Of a stretch of 64,000 nucleotides of DNA, positions 15,149 to 24,583 are shown piece by piece (within the stretch, counting starts at the first letter, position 1; every line of letters begins with the position of its first letter). The DNA is taken from contig NZ_QSNG01000001.1 in the NCBI RefSeq assembly GCF_003416765.1, forward strand, positions 894,742-958,741, read 5' to 3'. Both the position numbers and the translations under genes were made by a program. The notes under the pieces were generated by a model, which was not told the origin of the DNA, searched no databases, and saw only the letters and a list, made by a program, of their open reading frames with translations. The DNA is from Paratractidigestivibacter faecalis. Lineage in GTDB: Bacteria > Actinomycetota > Coriobacteriia > Coriobacteriales > Atopobiaceae.

Positions 15149-16588
15149 CTAGATTGAGTTCGCGACCCACGAGGCGCTGCCGTAGACGAGGTTGCCGCTG
15201 CCGTTGTCGTAGAGCCACACCTCGCCGGGCGTGTCGTCCTCGGCGCCGCCCACCCACAAGAGCGCCGTGTGGTCGTCGTGGTAGCTGCCCATGGGCAGGT
15301 AGAGCGCCTTCCTGGGCGCCATGGCCTTCGGTATCGCCCCCGCGTCCCAGCCGTCGGCGGTGACGCCGTTCACGCGGCAGGCCTCCATGAAGACCACGCC
15401 GAGGACGCACCTCCAGCGCAGGTAGCGCACGGAGCTTCCCGACCCCTTCCAGAGGTAGGCCCAGTCGGTCGTCAGCTCGGAGAGTCGCAGCAGCCGCGAG
15501 AGCGCCGAGACGGCGTGGCTCTCGGTGTCGCCCGAGGACATGCCCGTGAGCGTGAGCGGCCCCAGCGAGACGCCCTCGGATGGCGCCGCCGCGAGGATCC
15601 CCACGCCGCGCCCCGCGTTGGCCACGTCCAGCGGGATTGCGCAGGTGCCCACCCTCGCCGAGCGGGTCGTGGAGCCGCCCTTGGCGTCCGTGACGGTGAC
15701 CTCGACCTCGTGGGGGCTCGTGGCCGACGCCGCGAATGACGCCGTGCAGCCGCCCGACGTCCCCGAGGTGGCGCCCGATACGGCTGCGTCTGCCCACGCG
15801 CCGCCCACCGCGCGGTGGCGGCACGTCACGGCCCTGGCCTTGTTGGACGGGTCGGTCGTGGCGTCCAGCGACCACGTCCACGAGGCGAGGCAGAACTCGC
15901 CCGAGGGGTCCTCGTCGGTGGCCGTGGCGGACGCCACGCGCCGCGCCGAGAGCGAGAGCGCTGGCGCCGTGTAGAGCAGGCGCCACACGGCGCAGAGCGC
16001 GAGGGCCGCGTCGGTCGCGTAGGTGTCGCCCGGCTGGTAGGACGCCGCGCCGCCCGAGCTGGTCGCCCATCCGAGGAAGCCGTAGTTCGCCCTCGTGGGG
16101 ACGGTGTTGGACAGCGTCAGGGTGTCGCCGGCCCACTTGGTCTGGGGGGACGGCGCGCCGGAGCCGCCGTTGGCGTCGTAGGAGACCGCCCAGGACGGCT
16201 TGGCGGGGAGCGTGACCGTCGCCGTGGCCGAGCTGCTTCCGTTTCCGAAGCCGCCCGTGACGTTGAAGGTGGCGCCGAAGCTCACCTGCCTCGCCGAGGT
16301 GTCGCGCCCGTACCAGGTGTCCCACTGGTAGAAGGTGAACTCGGACCCCGCCGAGTTCGTGAAGGTCCCCTCCCACCAGCCGTCGCTGTCGTTGGTGGCG
16401 GTGACGTGGCCGTTCGCGTGCACGTCCATCGCGCCCGAGGACCACGCCACGCACTGGACGCGCAGGTAGCAGCGGGTGCTCGTGCGCCACGACGTCTCCT
16501 CGTAGACGCGCACGCCGACGCACCACCTCTGGCCCGTCCCGGTGCTGACGTAGTTGCCCCAGACGGTGGTCATCTCGGAGTAGGCCAT
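15149..16588 (-). CDS. Phage tail/host-recognition protein with InlB-type repeat
   Basis: 479 residues. The middle (about 155-215) contains a Listeria-Bacteroides/InlB B-repeat-like unit (SYDANGGSGAP, then YGFLGWATSSGGAASY), preceded by a beta-rich domain with SDGWWEGTF. Such modules are used in adhesive surface proteins. It sits between the collagen-like fibre and the holin, a usual place for distal tail or baseplate proteins. Its ATG shares a base with the stop of the preceding gene. Confidence 0.75.
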   Translation of the reverse strand: MAYSEMTTVWGNYVSTGTGQRWCVGVRVYEETSWRTSTRCYLRVQCVAWSSGAMDVHANGHVTATNDSDGWWEGTFTNSAGSEFTFYQWDTWYGRDTSARQVSFGATFNVTGGFGNGSSSATATVTLPAKPSWAVSYDANGGSGAPSPQTKWAGDTLTLSNTVPTRANYGFLGWATSSGGAASYQPGDTYATDAALALCAVWRLLYTAPALSLSARRVASATATDEDPSGEFCLASWTWSLDATTDPSNKARAVTCRHRAVGGAWADAAVSGATSGTSGGCTASFAASATSPHEVEVTVTDAKGGSTTRSARVGTCAIPLDVANAGRGVGILAAAPSEGVSLGPLTLTGMSSGDTESHAVSALSRLLRLSELTTDWAYLWKGSGSSVRYLRWRCVLGVVFMEACRVNGVTADGWDAGAIPKAMAPRKALYLPMGSYHDDHTALLWVGGAEDDTPGEVWLYDNGSGNLVYGSASWVANSI

Positions 16589-18093
16589 CAGTCACCACCT
16601 CCCACGTAGACGAGCGAGACGCGGCCGCCGTCCTCGCTGGCGCGCCACTGGTAGCCGCCCAGCGAGACGCGCTGCGCCTCGACGCTGCGGGTCTTGGCGT
16701 CCAGGCGCATGACCACGTCCTCGCCGCTCCTGAACTCCTGGGCGGCCGGCATGATGGCGACCGACATGCCGCCGTCAGACTCCCCGCCGGATATGACGAG
16801 GCCGTCGGCCGAGAAGTCCATGTGCCGCTCGACCGCAGCCGTGACCTCGCCCTGGGACGCCACGCGGCTGGCGGTCGCGGCCAGGCCGTCCGCCGTCTGC
16901 CTCAGCTCCGTGGAGGTGGCATAGGCGCTCATGCCGCTCTTGGTCTGGTAGTTGGACGCCACCGTGGCCCTGAAGCCGTCCAGGGTGGCGCTTGTGGAGG
17001 TCGCCTGGCTCATGGCGGCGTCCGCCGTCTCCCACGCCGCGTGGGCGTAGGCGAAGGACGCCACCTCGGTCGGCGTGGTCCAGGCGGCCGCGCCGTTGGA
17101 GAGGACGGTGCGGACGCAGCGCCACTCCTTGCCCGAGTAGCCGTCAGGGACGGTCGGCTCGGTGGTGAACCACCCCGAGGGGTCGCCCGTCCCGCTCGGC
17201 GTCGGCGGCCTGGACGCGTCGAGGCGCCAGAAGGTCGTGACGGACCTGACGGAGACGCCCTGCGGGCCGGCGTCCCCCTTCACGCCCTGAGGGCCTTGGG
17301 AACCCGTGTCTCCCTTCACTCCCTGCGGCCCCTGCGGGCCCTGGGAGCCGGTGTCGCCCTTGTCGCCCTTCGCGCCGTCGGCGCCCGCCTCTCCCGTGAC
17401 GCGCACCGGCTCGGACGTCTCGGAGCGGCCGTCCCCGTAGGTGACGGTCGTTCGCATCCACGTGTAGGCGCCGCCGGCTGCCGTGGGCGGCGTGGAGGAC
17501 CACCTGGCGCCCTCGCCGGGCGGCTCTGTGGCGCTCGCGGTCGACGCGTACTCGGCCCTGGTCGAGGTGACGGCCATCTGGCCGGTCTTGCGGGCCTCCT
17601 CGAGGGCCTTGCCGGCGTCGCCCGAGGCCTCCGCCACGAGGTCCCTGACGGCGAGCGCGAAGGCCTCGGTAGGCTCGGAGGCGTTGCCCGAGACGTCCAC
17701 GGCCACCGCCGTGCAGGACAGCTCGGTGCCGGCCTTCGCCCTCATGGAGCAGCTCCCGGCCCGCCTGAGCCTGCCGACCACCGAGCCGCCCGCGCGAAGC
17801 TCCACGTAGTCGAGGTCGGCGGGCACGCCGCCCTCGAGGGTGCCGTCCCAGCGGGCGGTCACGTCCCCGGCCGAGGAGGACCAGGAGACGCCCGTGGGGC
17901 GGCCCGGCGGCGTGGTGTCGCCGACGAACTGCCGGATTCCCCCGTCCCCGATGACGGTGCGGGTGCCGTCCGGGCTGCGGACGCTGATGGTGCCGGCCGG
18001 GGCGGTGGCCTGCCCTCGCGCGGCGGAGAGCGCCCTGGACGCCACGATGGCGGCGGCGCTCCTGAAGTCGGGCGAAAGGTCGCGGTGGATCAT
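16588..18093 (-). CDS. Tail fibre with collagen-like segment
   Basis: 501 residues. A fibronectin-III-like region (about 60-155, TPPGRPTGVSWSS) precedes a collagen-type Gly-X-Y run (about 233-280, with units such as GDKGDTGSQGPQGPQG), then a region containing helix-forming repeats (QTADGLAATASRVASQ) and a C-terminal beta part. The Gly-X-Y run should trimerise, as in other phage fibres. The role in receptor binding is inferred from position and architecture. Confidence 0.82.
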   Translation of the reverse strand: MIHRDLSPDFRSAAAIVASRALSAARGQATAPAGTISVRSPDGTRTVIGDGGIRQFVGDTTPPGRPTGVSWSSSAGDVTARWDGTLEGGVPADLDYVELRAGGSVVGRLRRAGSCSMRAKAGTELSCTAVAVDVSGNASEPTEAFALAVRDLVAEASGDAGKALEEARKTGQMAVTSTRAEYASTASATEPPGEGARWSSTPPTAAGGAYTWMRTTVTYGDGRSETSEPVRVTGEAGADGAKGDKGDTGSQGPQGPQGVKGDTGSQGPQGVKGDAGPQGVSVRSVTTFWRLDASRPPTPSGTGDPSGWFTTEPTVPDGYSGKEWRCVRTVLSNGAAAWTTPTEVASFAYAHAAWETADAAMSQATSTSATLDGFRATVASNYQTKSGMSAYATSTELRQTADGLAATASRVASQGEVTAAVERHMDFSADGLVISGGESDGGMSVAIMPAAQEFRSGEDVVMRLDAKTRSVEAQRVSLGGYQWRASEDGGRVSLVYVGGGD

Positions 18094-18103
18094 CTGCCCC
18101 TCC

Positions 18104-19279
18104 CTAGGTCTCCGCGGGGTCCCTCATCGGGTCGAACTTGAGCCTCACGAGGGTGCCCAGGTCCCCGCTCATCTCCATGAGCCGCACGGGGTACTCCCCG
18201 TCGGGGACGGTGGGGAACCCCTCGACGGCCAGCGTCATGGCGTCGCCGGGCCACACCTCGCCGATGCGCGGCACCTGCGGGTCGGCGAGGTCGACGGTGC
18301 AGGTCACCTGGCAGATGGGCCACCAGTCGGCCCTGAGCCGCCCCCTCGCGTGGCCCTCCAGCAGCGAGTGGTCGTCCGAGTCGGTGCAGCTCACGCACTC
18401 CTCGACGATGGGCCACGGGTCGCGCTGGCGGCAGTAGGTCAGGTCCTCCGCCAGGCACACGTCCGCCTCCTCCTCCGTGCCAGCGCCCGTCGCGTAGACG
18501 CGCTCGACGGGCCCGAGGTGCGCCACGATGAGCGAGTGGACGCTGCCCGCGCCGTGGAACCACTGCAGGCGGCGGACGCTGTCCTGCCCCACGTAGGGGT
18601 CGGCGTCGCTGCCCGCGACCATGCGCAGGCGCACGTGGTGGGCGTCGGCCATGTACGGGCGGAAGGTGATGTCGGGCCCGCCCTCCACGTTCGCGATCTT
18701 CTCGAGGACGTCCGCCGCCGAGAGGTTGGAGACGTTCCAGGGGAAGTAGGAGCGCTCGTGGCCGCCCCTCTCGTAGAAGTCGCACCAGTCGATCGGCAGC
18801 GACCCCGCCGGCTTGCCCTCGGTGGCGTACCAGCCCACGTTGGCCGCTATGGCCCGCAGGCTGAGGCTCCCGAGGTACAGGGGCGGCGCGCCCTTGTGGA
18901 AGCCGCCCTCGCGCACGACGTAGCGCTGGGAGAGCAGCGTCATGACGCTGTCCAGCGAGAAGCTGGTGTCCAGCGCGGTGTCGGTGCGCTGGCCTATCGC
19001 CCCGAAGACGAGCGGCACGGTCGCGCCGCCCTCCTCCCAGCAGAGCACTATCGCCCGCTTGCCGGCGGTCAGCTCCCGCGCCCTCTCGCGGGCGGTGCTG
19101 CCCCACACGGCGCCCCACGGCACGGTGATCGAGGACGCCTCGCCCTCGCCCGTGCCCTTGTCCCTCGTGGTTGCGAGGGAGGCGTCGGAGACCGACAGGC
19201 TCCACGAGCAGCTGGGCACGTCGATGGGGCGGCGCAGCTCCCCCGTGATGGTGTCGCAGGTGAAGAGTCTCCAGCTCAT
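18104..19279 (-). CDS. Tail endopeptidase/baseplate-type protein
   Basis: 391 residues beginning MSWRLFTCDTITGELR. Size, position after the Dit-like protein and a hub-like fold (DASLATTRDKGTGEG near the N-terminus, GEVWPGDAMTLAVEG near the C-terminus) fit the siphovirus minor tail (Tal/gp37-like) protein. No protease motif is certain. The ATG at 19279 overlaps the preceding gene by four bases; the frame continues upstream as a shadow. Confidence 0.7.
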   Translation of the reverse strand: MSWRLFTCDTITGELRRPIDVPSCSWSLSVSDASLATTRDKGTGEGEASSITVPWGAVWGSTARERARELTAGKRAIVLCWEEGGATVPLVFGAIGQRTDTALDTSFSLDSVMTLLSQRYVVREGGFHKGAPPLYLGSLSLRAIAANVGWYATEGKPAGSLPIDWCDFYERGGHERSYFPWNVSNLSAADVLEKIANVEGGPDITFRPYMADAHHVRLRMVAGSDADPYVGQDSVRRLQWFHGAGSVHSLIVAHLGPVERVYATGAGTEEEADVCLAEDLTYCRQRDPWPIVEECVSCTDSDDHSLLEGHARGRLRADWWPICQVTCTVDLADPQVPRIGEVWPGDAMTLAVEGFPTVPDGEYPVRLMEMSGDLGTLVRLKFDPMRDPAET

Positions 19280-20220
19280 CCGACGCCGCCGAGGTCGATG
19301 ACGCGCATGTACTGGCCCGGGATGGAGCCGGCCTCGTACTGGGTGACCACCGAGCTCACGAGGTCGGTGCCGCTTCCCCAGAGGCGCGCCGCGACGGTGT
19401 GGTCCCCCTTGGCGAGGTCGAGCGTCCAGAAGAAGGTCTTGGTCTCGGTCACGTAGGGCGTGCAGGAGAACTTGAAGCACTGCTGCACGACGCCGTCGAG
19501 CAGCAGCTCGACGTAGCCGGACCCCATCCAGTCCTTGGTCTCGCAGTCGTCGGCCCACACGGAGACGGCCATCATTACCAGCACGCAGCGGTACTTGGTC
19601 TCGACGGTGACGCTTGCGGTCGAGAAGGTCCAGGACTCACCCTTGCGGACCTTCCGGTAGTTGGTGGTGTTCAGCCACTCGTGGCTGCCGCGCGCGAGGC
19701 CGCTTGAGACGCCGCGCCGCGCCGCGTACTGCTGGCCGTCTGTGAAGTCGTCGTCAGTGGCCTGCGTCTGGCCCTCCCCAACGTAGACGATGCCGAGGCA
19801 CGTGGCGCCCGCAGGCATGTACTTGGAGATGTCGTCGATGGCTCCCGTGCCGTCGGGGCCGGTGGAGATGCCCACCTCCACGCGGTTGCTGGCGTCCCCC
19901 TGCGCGGCGTCGAGCTGCCTTATCCAGAGGAAGTCGGTGCGCGCCTCGCCGCCGCCCTCCTCGCCCGTGACGTCGCCCCCGGGCCAGTAGGTCACGGCCA
20001 TGCCGTCCGCGTCGCCGCGCCTGGTGACGGCAACGCCCTCGGCGACGTGCCAGCTCATGCCCTTGCCGGGGTTCGCCGTGGCCTCGAGCCCGCGGACGAT
20101 GCCTTCGCACTCCCAGTCGCCCTCGATGATGCGGCGGTGGGTGAGGGCGTCCATGCCCCTGCCGTCCTTGTCCTGGGCGATGCCGAGGCCGGTCACCTCG
20201 GCGGTTATCGTGGATGCCAT
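19276..20220 (-). CDS. Phage minor tail protein
   Basis: 314 residues, start MASTITAEVTGLG. Residues about 30-140 resemble receptor-binding/shoulder proteins found after Dit in Gram-positive siphoviruses (GMSWHVAEGVAVTRRGDADG); the C-terminal half is a beta-sandwich-like domain. Exact role unknown. The RBS AGGAGGG precedes the ATG by five bases. Confidence 0.7.
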   Translation of the reverse strand: MASTITAEVTGLGIAQDKDGRGMDALTHRRIIEGDWECEGIVRGLEATANPGKGMSWHVAEGVAVTRRGDADGMAVTYWPGGDVTGEEGGGEARTDFLWIRQLDAAQGDASNRVEVGISTGPDGTGAIDDISKYMPAGATCLGIVYVGEGQTQATDDDFTDGQQYAARRGVSSGLARGSHEWLNTTNYRKVRKGESWTFSTASVTVETKYRCVLVMMAVSVWADDCETKDWMGSGYVELLLDGVVQQCFKFSCTPYVTETKTFFWTLDLAKGDHTVAARLWGSGTDLVSSVVTQYEAGSIPGQYMRVIDLGGVG

Positions 20221-20231
20221 CCGGCTCCCTC

Positions 20232-21110
20232 CTAGATGTAGGTGTCCCGCAACTCCACTGAGACGGAGCCCGTGCCAGCAGACAGCAGCACGAGGCGCAT
20301 GGTCTCGCCCGCGGGCACGCCCAGCGCCCCCGCGCCCGTGAGGCGGCGGGTGACGTCCATGCGGGCGGTTGCCGCCGTCCTCGTGCGGCAGTCGATGGTG
20401 ACCTCGGTGGTGCAGGTGCCCGCCAGCGAGAGCGTGGAGGACCTCCCCGCGCACGCGGCCAGCAGCTCCACGTCGGCCATGCCGCGCGAGACGCGGATGG
20501 TCGGCCATGCGGTGCTCGTGCCGTGGTTGGTCACGGTGCAGACGTTTCGGGCGTCAAGCGCACCCTTGCCGTAGTCGAGCGGGTAGGCGAGGCCAAGCCC
20601 GCCCTCTCCGTAGGAGAGGCCCGCCGTCAGGCTCGCGGCTGCGGGCAGCAGCACGGACAGCTCCGCCGCCGTCGCCTGCCTGCGGGGGTCTGGGCAGACC
20701 ACGGTCAGGTCCATGGTCATGGCCCTCTCGTGCCACTCCGTCCCCACGGACGCGGAGAGCAGCCCCTCGCACCACGTGTCCTCGGAGCCGTCCACGACCC
20801 GCAGGCGCACGGTCTCGTGGGCCATGGACAGCACCGAGTCGAGCAGCGCCTTGGTGGCCTCGCGGTCGGCGCCGAGGGCGGCGGCGTGGACGGTGACGGT
20901 GCGCGCCGAGTAGAGCGCCATGCCCTCGGCCACGTCGTGGGCGCCGTCGGCGGACTGGCGCTCCGTGAGCGTCCACTTCGGGTCAGGCGTGTCCCACCAG
21001 CCCTCGATGCCGTCCGAGGTCACGTGCAGGCCGTCCGCACGGCCGATGCCGTCGAGCCTGACGGCCCTCCCGCCGCAGGACAGCTCGGCGTAGAGCGGTC
21101 GCCTACGCAT
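20232..21110 (-). CDS. Distal tail protein (Dit-like)
   Basis: 292 residues. Position directly after the tape measure, length, and the pattern of an N-terminal jelly-roll (WWDTPDPKWTLTER, GADREATKALLDSVLS) plus a C-terminal galectin-like part fit siphovirus tail component/Dit proteins, which form the hexameric hub at the tail tip. Starts within the tape-measure gene end (8-bp overlap). Confidence 0.8.
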   Translation of the reverse strand: MRRRPLYAELSCGGRAVRLDGIGRADGLHVTSDGIEGWWDTPDPKWTLTERQSADGAHDVAEGMALYSARTVTVHAAALGADREATKALLDSVLSMAHETVRLRVVDGSEDTWCEGLLSASVGTEWHERAMTMDLTVVCPDPRRQATAAELSVLLPAAASLTAGLSYGEGGLGLAYPLDYGKGALDARNVCTVTNHGTSTAWPTIRVSRGMADVELLAACAGRSSTLSLAGTCTTEVTIDCRTRTAATARMDVTRRLTGAGALGVPAGETMRLVLLSAGTGSVSVELRDTYI

Positions 21111-23091
21111 AGCTCATCGCCTCCCTCATGGCGTTGCGGTAGATGACCGGGGCGGCCGCGTAGAGGTCGCTGTCGGAGCGCACGACCTTCGTGCTGAAGC
21201 TCTGGTTGACCACCGTCTGGCGGGAGGCGGCGGCACCGGTGGCCGAACCCGCCACCGCGGCCCTGGCGAGGCGAGAGCCGACCGACAGCGTTGGGGAGCC
21301 GAACGTGCCGGCAAGCTCGCCCGCCATGCCGGAGACGGTCTCCTTGACGTCCGAGAACCCTCGGACGAATCCCGCGTCGAGCGACTGCATCACGGCGATG
21401 CCGTTCCTGACCAGGAGCTTGCGGTCGTAGGACAGCGGGCCCTTGTGCTCCGCGATCCAGCCGCCGATTCCGCCGACGAAGTCCTTGACGTCGTCGAACT
21501 TCTGCTTGAGGCCGCCCAGGAAGCCGCTGATGATCGACGTGCCGGCGTTCCACAGCGTCTGGCCGAGGTCTCCCAGGGCGGAGACGATGCGGTCGGGCAT
21601 GCCGCTCACCCATTCGACCACGCCGTCGATGCCGCCGGAGACGGCGGACTGGATGCCCTCCCAGGCGGAGGACAGGATGGAGCCGATGCCCTCCCAGGCG
21701 CCGCTCCAGATGCCGTCGATGAGCGAGAGCGCCCCCTGGATGACGGAGCTGACGCCGTTTATGGCGCCGTCCACGATGGAGCCCATGAGGTCCCAGGCGC
21801 CCTGCAGGACGGACTGGATGCCATTCCACACGCCCTGCCAGTCGCCCGAGATGAGGGCCGTCACCGTGTCGATGACCGACTGGATGAGCAGCAGGGCGTT
21901 CTCAACGATGGGGCCGACGGCGGACATGACGCCCTCCACCGTCGACTGGATGGCCGGCCACACGCTGTCCCACACGAGCTTTATCGCGTCGAGCGCCACG
22001 CCGATGACGGAGCCCATGAGCGCGAGCCCGGACGAGACCACGCCGCCTATCCCCGCGAGGATGGGGGCGAGCGTCTCCGAGACGGTGCCGACGAGCGCCA
22101 TCACGTCGTCGATCATGCCCTGCACCTGCGGAGGGGCGCTGTCGTAGAGGAGCGAGCCGACGCTCTCGACGATGCCGCCCACGATGTTGAGCAGGACGGG
22201 CAGGCCGTTCTGCAGGCAGGTGCCCGCCGACCCGATGAGGTCTGAGAGCGACGAGGAGATCATGTCCTGGTCGCCGCTGCCGAGAGCCGTGAGCCAGTTG
22301 TCCCACGCCGCCTGCATCGTGGCGGTGGAGCCCTGGACGGTCGTGGCGGCCTCCTCGGCGGTCGTGCCCGTGATGCCCATGCTCTCCTGCACCACGTGGA
22401 TGGCGTCCACCATGTCGGCGTAGGAGTCTATGGAGTAGCTGACGGTCTCGCCGTTCGCAGCCTTCAGGGCCTCGGCGTCAGAGAGCAGGCGCTCCATCTC
22501 GGACTTGGTTCCGCCGTAGCCGAGCTTCAGGTTGTCCAGCATCGTGTAGTTCTGCTTGCTGAAGCCCCTGTAGGCGTTCTCGATGTCCTCGATGGAGGTG
22601 CCCATCTTGTTGGCGTTGTCAGCCATGTCCGAGATTGCCATGTCGGCGTAGGTCGCGGCCGCCTCGGTGTCGCCGCCGAGCGAAGACACGAGCGAGGCCG
22701 CGAAGCCCGTGGCGAGGTCCATGTAGTCGTTCGCGCTCATCTGCGCCGTCTCGAAGGCCTTCGAGGCGTTCTCCTGCATCCTCTGGCTGGCCGAGCCGTA
22801 GAGCGTGTCCATGCCGCCGACCAGCTGCTCGTACTCGGCGTAGCCGTCGTATGCGCCCTGGACGATGGCCCTGATTCCGTCGCCGGCAGCCTCGGCGAGC
22901 TTGGTCGCCATGTTGCCGACGAAGACCCCGGCGGCGGTCTGGAACGCCCCTCCGAAGAGGCCGCCGGAGCTGCTGCCGCCGTCCTTGCCCGCCTGCCCCA
23001 GGGTCTCCTTGATGTCGTCGGTCGACTGCTTGAACGCCCCCTTGTCCACCTTGGGGATGATGGACATGTAGGCGCTTCCCATCTCGCTCAC
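21103..23091 (-). CDS. Tail tape measure protein
   Basis: 662 residues with a TP901-type N-terminal region (IPKVDKGAFKQSTDDIKETL), Gly/Ala-rich hydrophobic helices, and a long C-terminal half of repeated Trp-spaced units (DAIKLVWDSVWPAIQSTVEG, GDWQGVWNGIQSVLQG). Tape measures set tail length; this one predicts a short-to-medium tail. It starts overlapping the tail-chaperone extension by four bases, the standard order. Confidence 0.93.
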   Translation of the reverse strand: MSEMGSAYMSIIPKVDKGAFKQSTDDIKETLGQAGKDGGSSSGGLFGGAFQTAAGVFVGNMATKLAEAAGDGIRAIVQGAYDGYAEYEQLVGGMDTLYGSASQRMQENASKAFETAQMSANDYMDLATGFAASLVSSLGGDTEAAATYADMAISDMADNANKMGTSIEDIENAYRGFSKQNYTMLDNLKLGYGGTKSEMERLLSDAEALKAANGETVSYSIDSYADMVDAIHVVQESMGITGTTAEEAATTVQGSTATMQAAWDNWLTALGSGDQDMISSSLSDLIGSAGTCLQNGLPVLLNIVGGIVESVGSLLYDSAPPQVQGMIDDVMALVGTVSETLAPILAGIGGVVSSGLALMGSVIGVALDAIKLVWDSVWPAIQSTVEGVMSAVGPIVENALLLIQSVIDTVTALISGDWQGVWNGIQSVLQGAWDLMGSIVDGAINGVSSVIQGALSLIDGIWSGAWEGIGSILSSAWEGIQSAVSGGIDGVVEWVSGMPDRIVSALGDLGQTLWNAGTSIISGFLGGLKQKFDDVKDFVGGIGGWIAEHKGPLSYDRKLLVRNGIAVMQSLDAGFVRGFSDVKETVSGMAGELAGTFGSPTLSVGSRLARAAVAGSATGAAASRQTVVNQSFSTKVVRSDSDLYAAAPVIYRNAMREAMSYA

Positions 23092-23716
23092 GCGGCGTCA
23101 CCTCCGTCTGCGGGGACCTCGGAGCGCGGGCGCGCCAGGTACTCCGCGTACGCGTCGACGTCCATGGAGACGCCGGCCTTGTGCCTGAAGGGGTCGATTG
23201 GCTCGCTGCGCCACGAGTTCACGAGGGCAAGCGTGAGAATCTCCTCGCGCGTCCAGCCCGCCTCCTCGTCCTCCGCCGCGAGGCAGAGCGAGCCCAGGGG
23301 CAGGCACGCGGCGCACGCTGCGGCCTGCGGCACGGACACGGTGCCGTCAAGCACGCGGTCCATGTCCATGCCGTAGGTGCGCTGCATGTCGGCCCTGAGC
23401 TCGGTCGGGTGGTCGTGCCAAAGGCGCGCGAGGGTCAGGAGTTTTTTGCCTGCTCGCCCGCCTGGCGCATCGCCTTCGAGAGGAAGCGCGCCATGTCGGC
23501 GGCGCTGGTGTGGCCGGAGTCGCCGCGGAGGCTCCGCTTGATGGCCCCGTACTGCTCCTCGCCGAAGACGGCCCTCATGAGGCGAGGGAGCACCAGGACG
23601 TTGCCGCCCTGCATGTCTCCCAACATCTCCATGACCTCGATGTCTCCCGTCGCCTCACGGTCGATGGTCGCCGGGATGCCGTCGACCCCGACGCAGATCA
23701 CCTTGTCCTCCGCCAT
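23088..23716 (-). CDS. Tail assembly chaperone, -1 frameshift product (G-T type)
   Basis: Two overlapping frames form the lambda G/GT arrangement. The zero frame ends GCA AAA AAC TCC TGA; the heptamer A-AAA-AAC (23447 down to 23441) is a classic X-XXY-YYZ slippery site in correct phase. A -1 slip continues through LLTLARLWHDHPTEL into the frame that ends at 23088, giving about 209 residues. The extension frame has no obvious start with an RBS of its own; its first ATG is at 23387. The fusion sits just upstream of the tape measure, as in siphoviruses. Confidence 0.85.
23435..23716 (-). CDS. Tail assembly chaperone, unshifted product (G type)
   Basis: 93 residues, start MAEDKVICVGVDGIPATIDR, ending two codons past the slippery heptamer. 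It directly follows the major tail protein gene. It binds tape measure during tail assembly in related phages. Helical and acidic, with no enzymatic motifs. Confidence 0.85.
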   Translation of the reverse strand: MAEDKVICVGVDGIPATIDREATGDIEVMEMLGDMQGGNVLVLPRLMRAVFGEEQYGAIKRSLRGDSGHTSAADMARFLSKAMRQAGEQAKNS

Positions 23717-23718
23717 CG

Positions 23719-24279
23719 CTAGACCGCCTTGGCCTGGTACTTGTAGGCCTTGACGCCCGAGGCGTCCGGGTACGGCGTGACCGTGACCTCGGGACCGAGG
23801 GCGGCGCCGGAGCTGTAGGTGTTCGTGCCGATTGAGGTCACCTGGGCGCTCGGCAGCACGGTGCGCTCGATGCGGCCGTTGAACAGGATGTGCTCGAAGA
23901 CGAAGACGCGCTGCTCGTGCGCCTCGTCGGTGAGCTTGACGCTCTTGACGGAGCCGTCCGTGTCGGTCTCGACGTTGGAGCCGCCGTAGAGCTCCTTCTG
24001 CACGGTCGCGTTGCCGTACTCGATGGGCGTGAACACGTAGGTGATGTCGTTGCCGCCCTCGATGGTGATGACGGTGGCGCCGCCGTAGGCCTTGATGGTG
24101 GTTGAGTTGATGCTGCCGTTCTCGGCGATGCCGTCCTCGGAGACGTAGCCCCAGGCCTCGAAGGCCCCGTCGAGCGCGGTGGTCGCGTCGGTGGGCAGCG
24201 TCGAGCCGGCGGGCGCGCTCCAGACGGCGCCGCCGGCCTTGGGCTTGCTGTAGACGGCGTTCTTGGCTGTCTGTGCCAT
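23719..24279 (-). CDS. Major tail protein
   Basis: 186 residues with a beta-rich pattern (GYVSEDGIAENGSINSTTIK, ITIEGGNDITYVFTPIEYGN) typical of siphovirus tail-tube proteins that stack as hexamers. It stands between the head-tail joining genes and the tail chaperone. Confidence 0.88.
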   Translation of the reverse strand: MAQTAKNAVYSKPKAGGAVWSAPAGSTLPTDATTALDGAFEAWGYVSEDGIAENGSINSTTIKAYGGATVITIEGGNDITYVFTPIEYGNATVQKELYGGSNVETDTDGSVKSVKLTDEAHEQRVFVFEHILFNGRIERTVLPSAQVTSIGTNTYSSGAALGPEVTVTPYPDASGVKAYKYQAKAV

Positions 24280-24298
24280 TCTGCTTCCCTATCTCTCG

Positions 24299-24583
24299 CT
24301 AGGTGTCAAGCGCCCCGCCGTGGAGCGCCTTGTAGATGCTTCTCGGGTTTGCCGCGATGACGAGTCCGACGCAGTAGGTGCCGCCGTCCTTACCGTGCCT
24401 GACGGCGACCTGCGTGCCGAAGTTCGGGTTCCTGAGGGCCCTCGGTTGCGACGGGGTCCCGATGCGCGACTCGGCCCTCGCCGCAACCGACTCGGCTGCG
24501 GCCATCAGCTTCTCGGAGACCTCTTGGGAGGTCAGGTACTCGCTCCAGAACGAGCGGCTCACCTTGATATCGACGTCGCTCAT
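24299..24583 (-). CDS. Head-tail joining protein (HK97 gp10-like)
   Basis: 94 residues. SEKLMAAAESVAARAESRIG is the helical segment found in minor tail/HK97-gp10-like proteins, followed by GTQVAVRHGKDGGTYCVGLV. The ATG at 24583 overlaps the previous gene by four bases; the longer open frame is a shadow. Confidence 0.75.
   Translation of the reverse strand: MSDVDIKVSRSFWSEYLTSQEVSEKLMAAAESVAARAESRIGTPSQPRALRNPNFGTQVAVRHGKDGGTYCVGLVIAANPRSIYKALHGGALDT

Noticed and set aside
14760-16598. 612-codon minus-strand frame
   Set aside because: Only its last 124 codons (14760-15134) are a gene (holin); the rest is out-of-frame tail-protein DNA.
17270-17390. DNA tandem repeat in the tail-fibre gene
   Set aside because: It is the coding trace of a collagen-type Gly-X-Y protein segment, not a separate repeat element.
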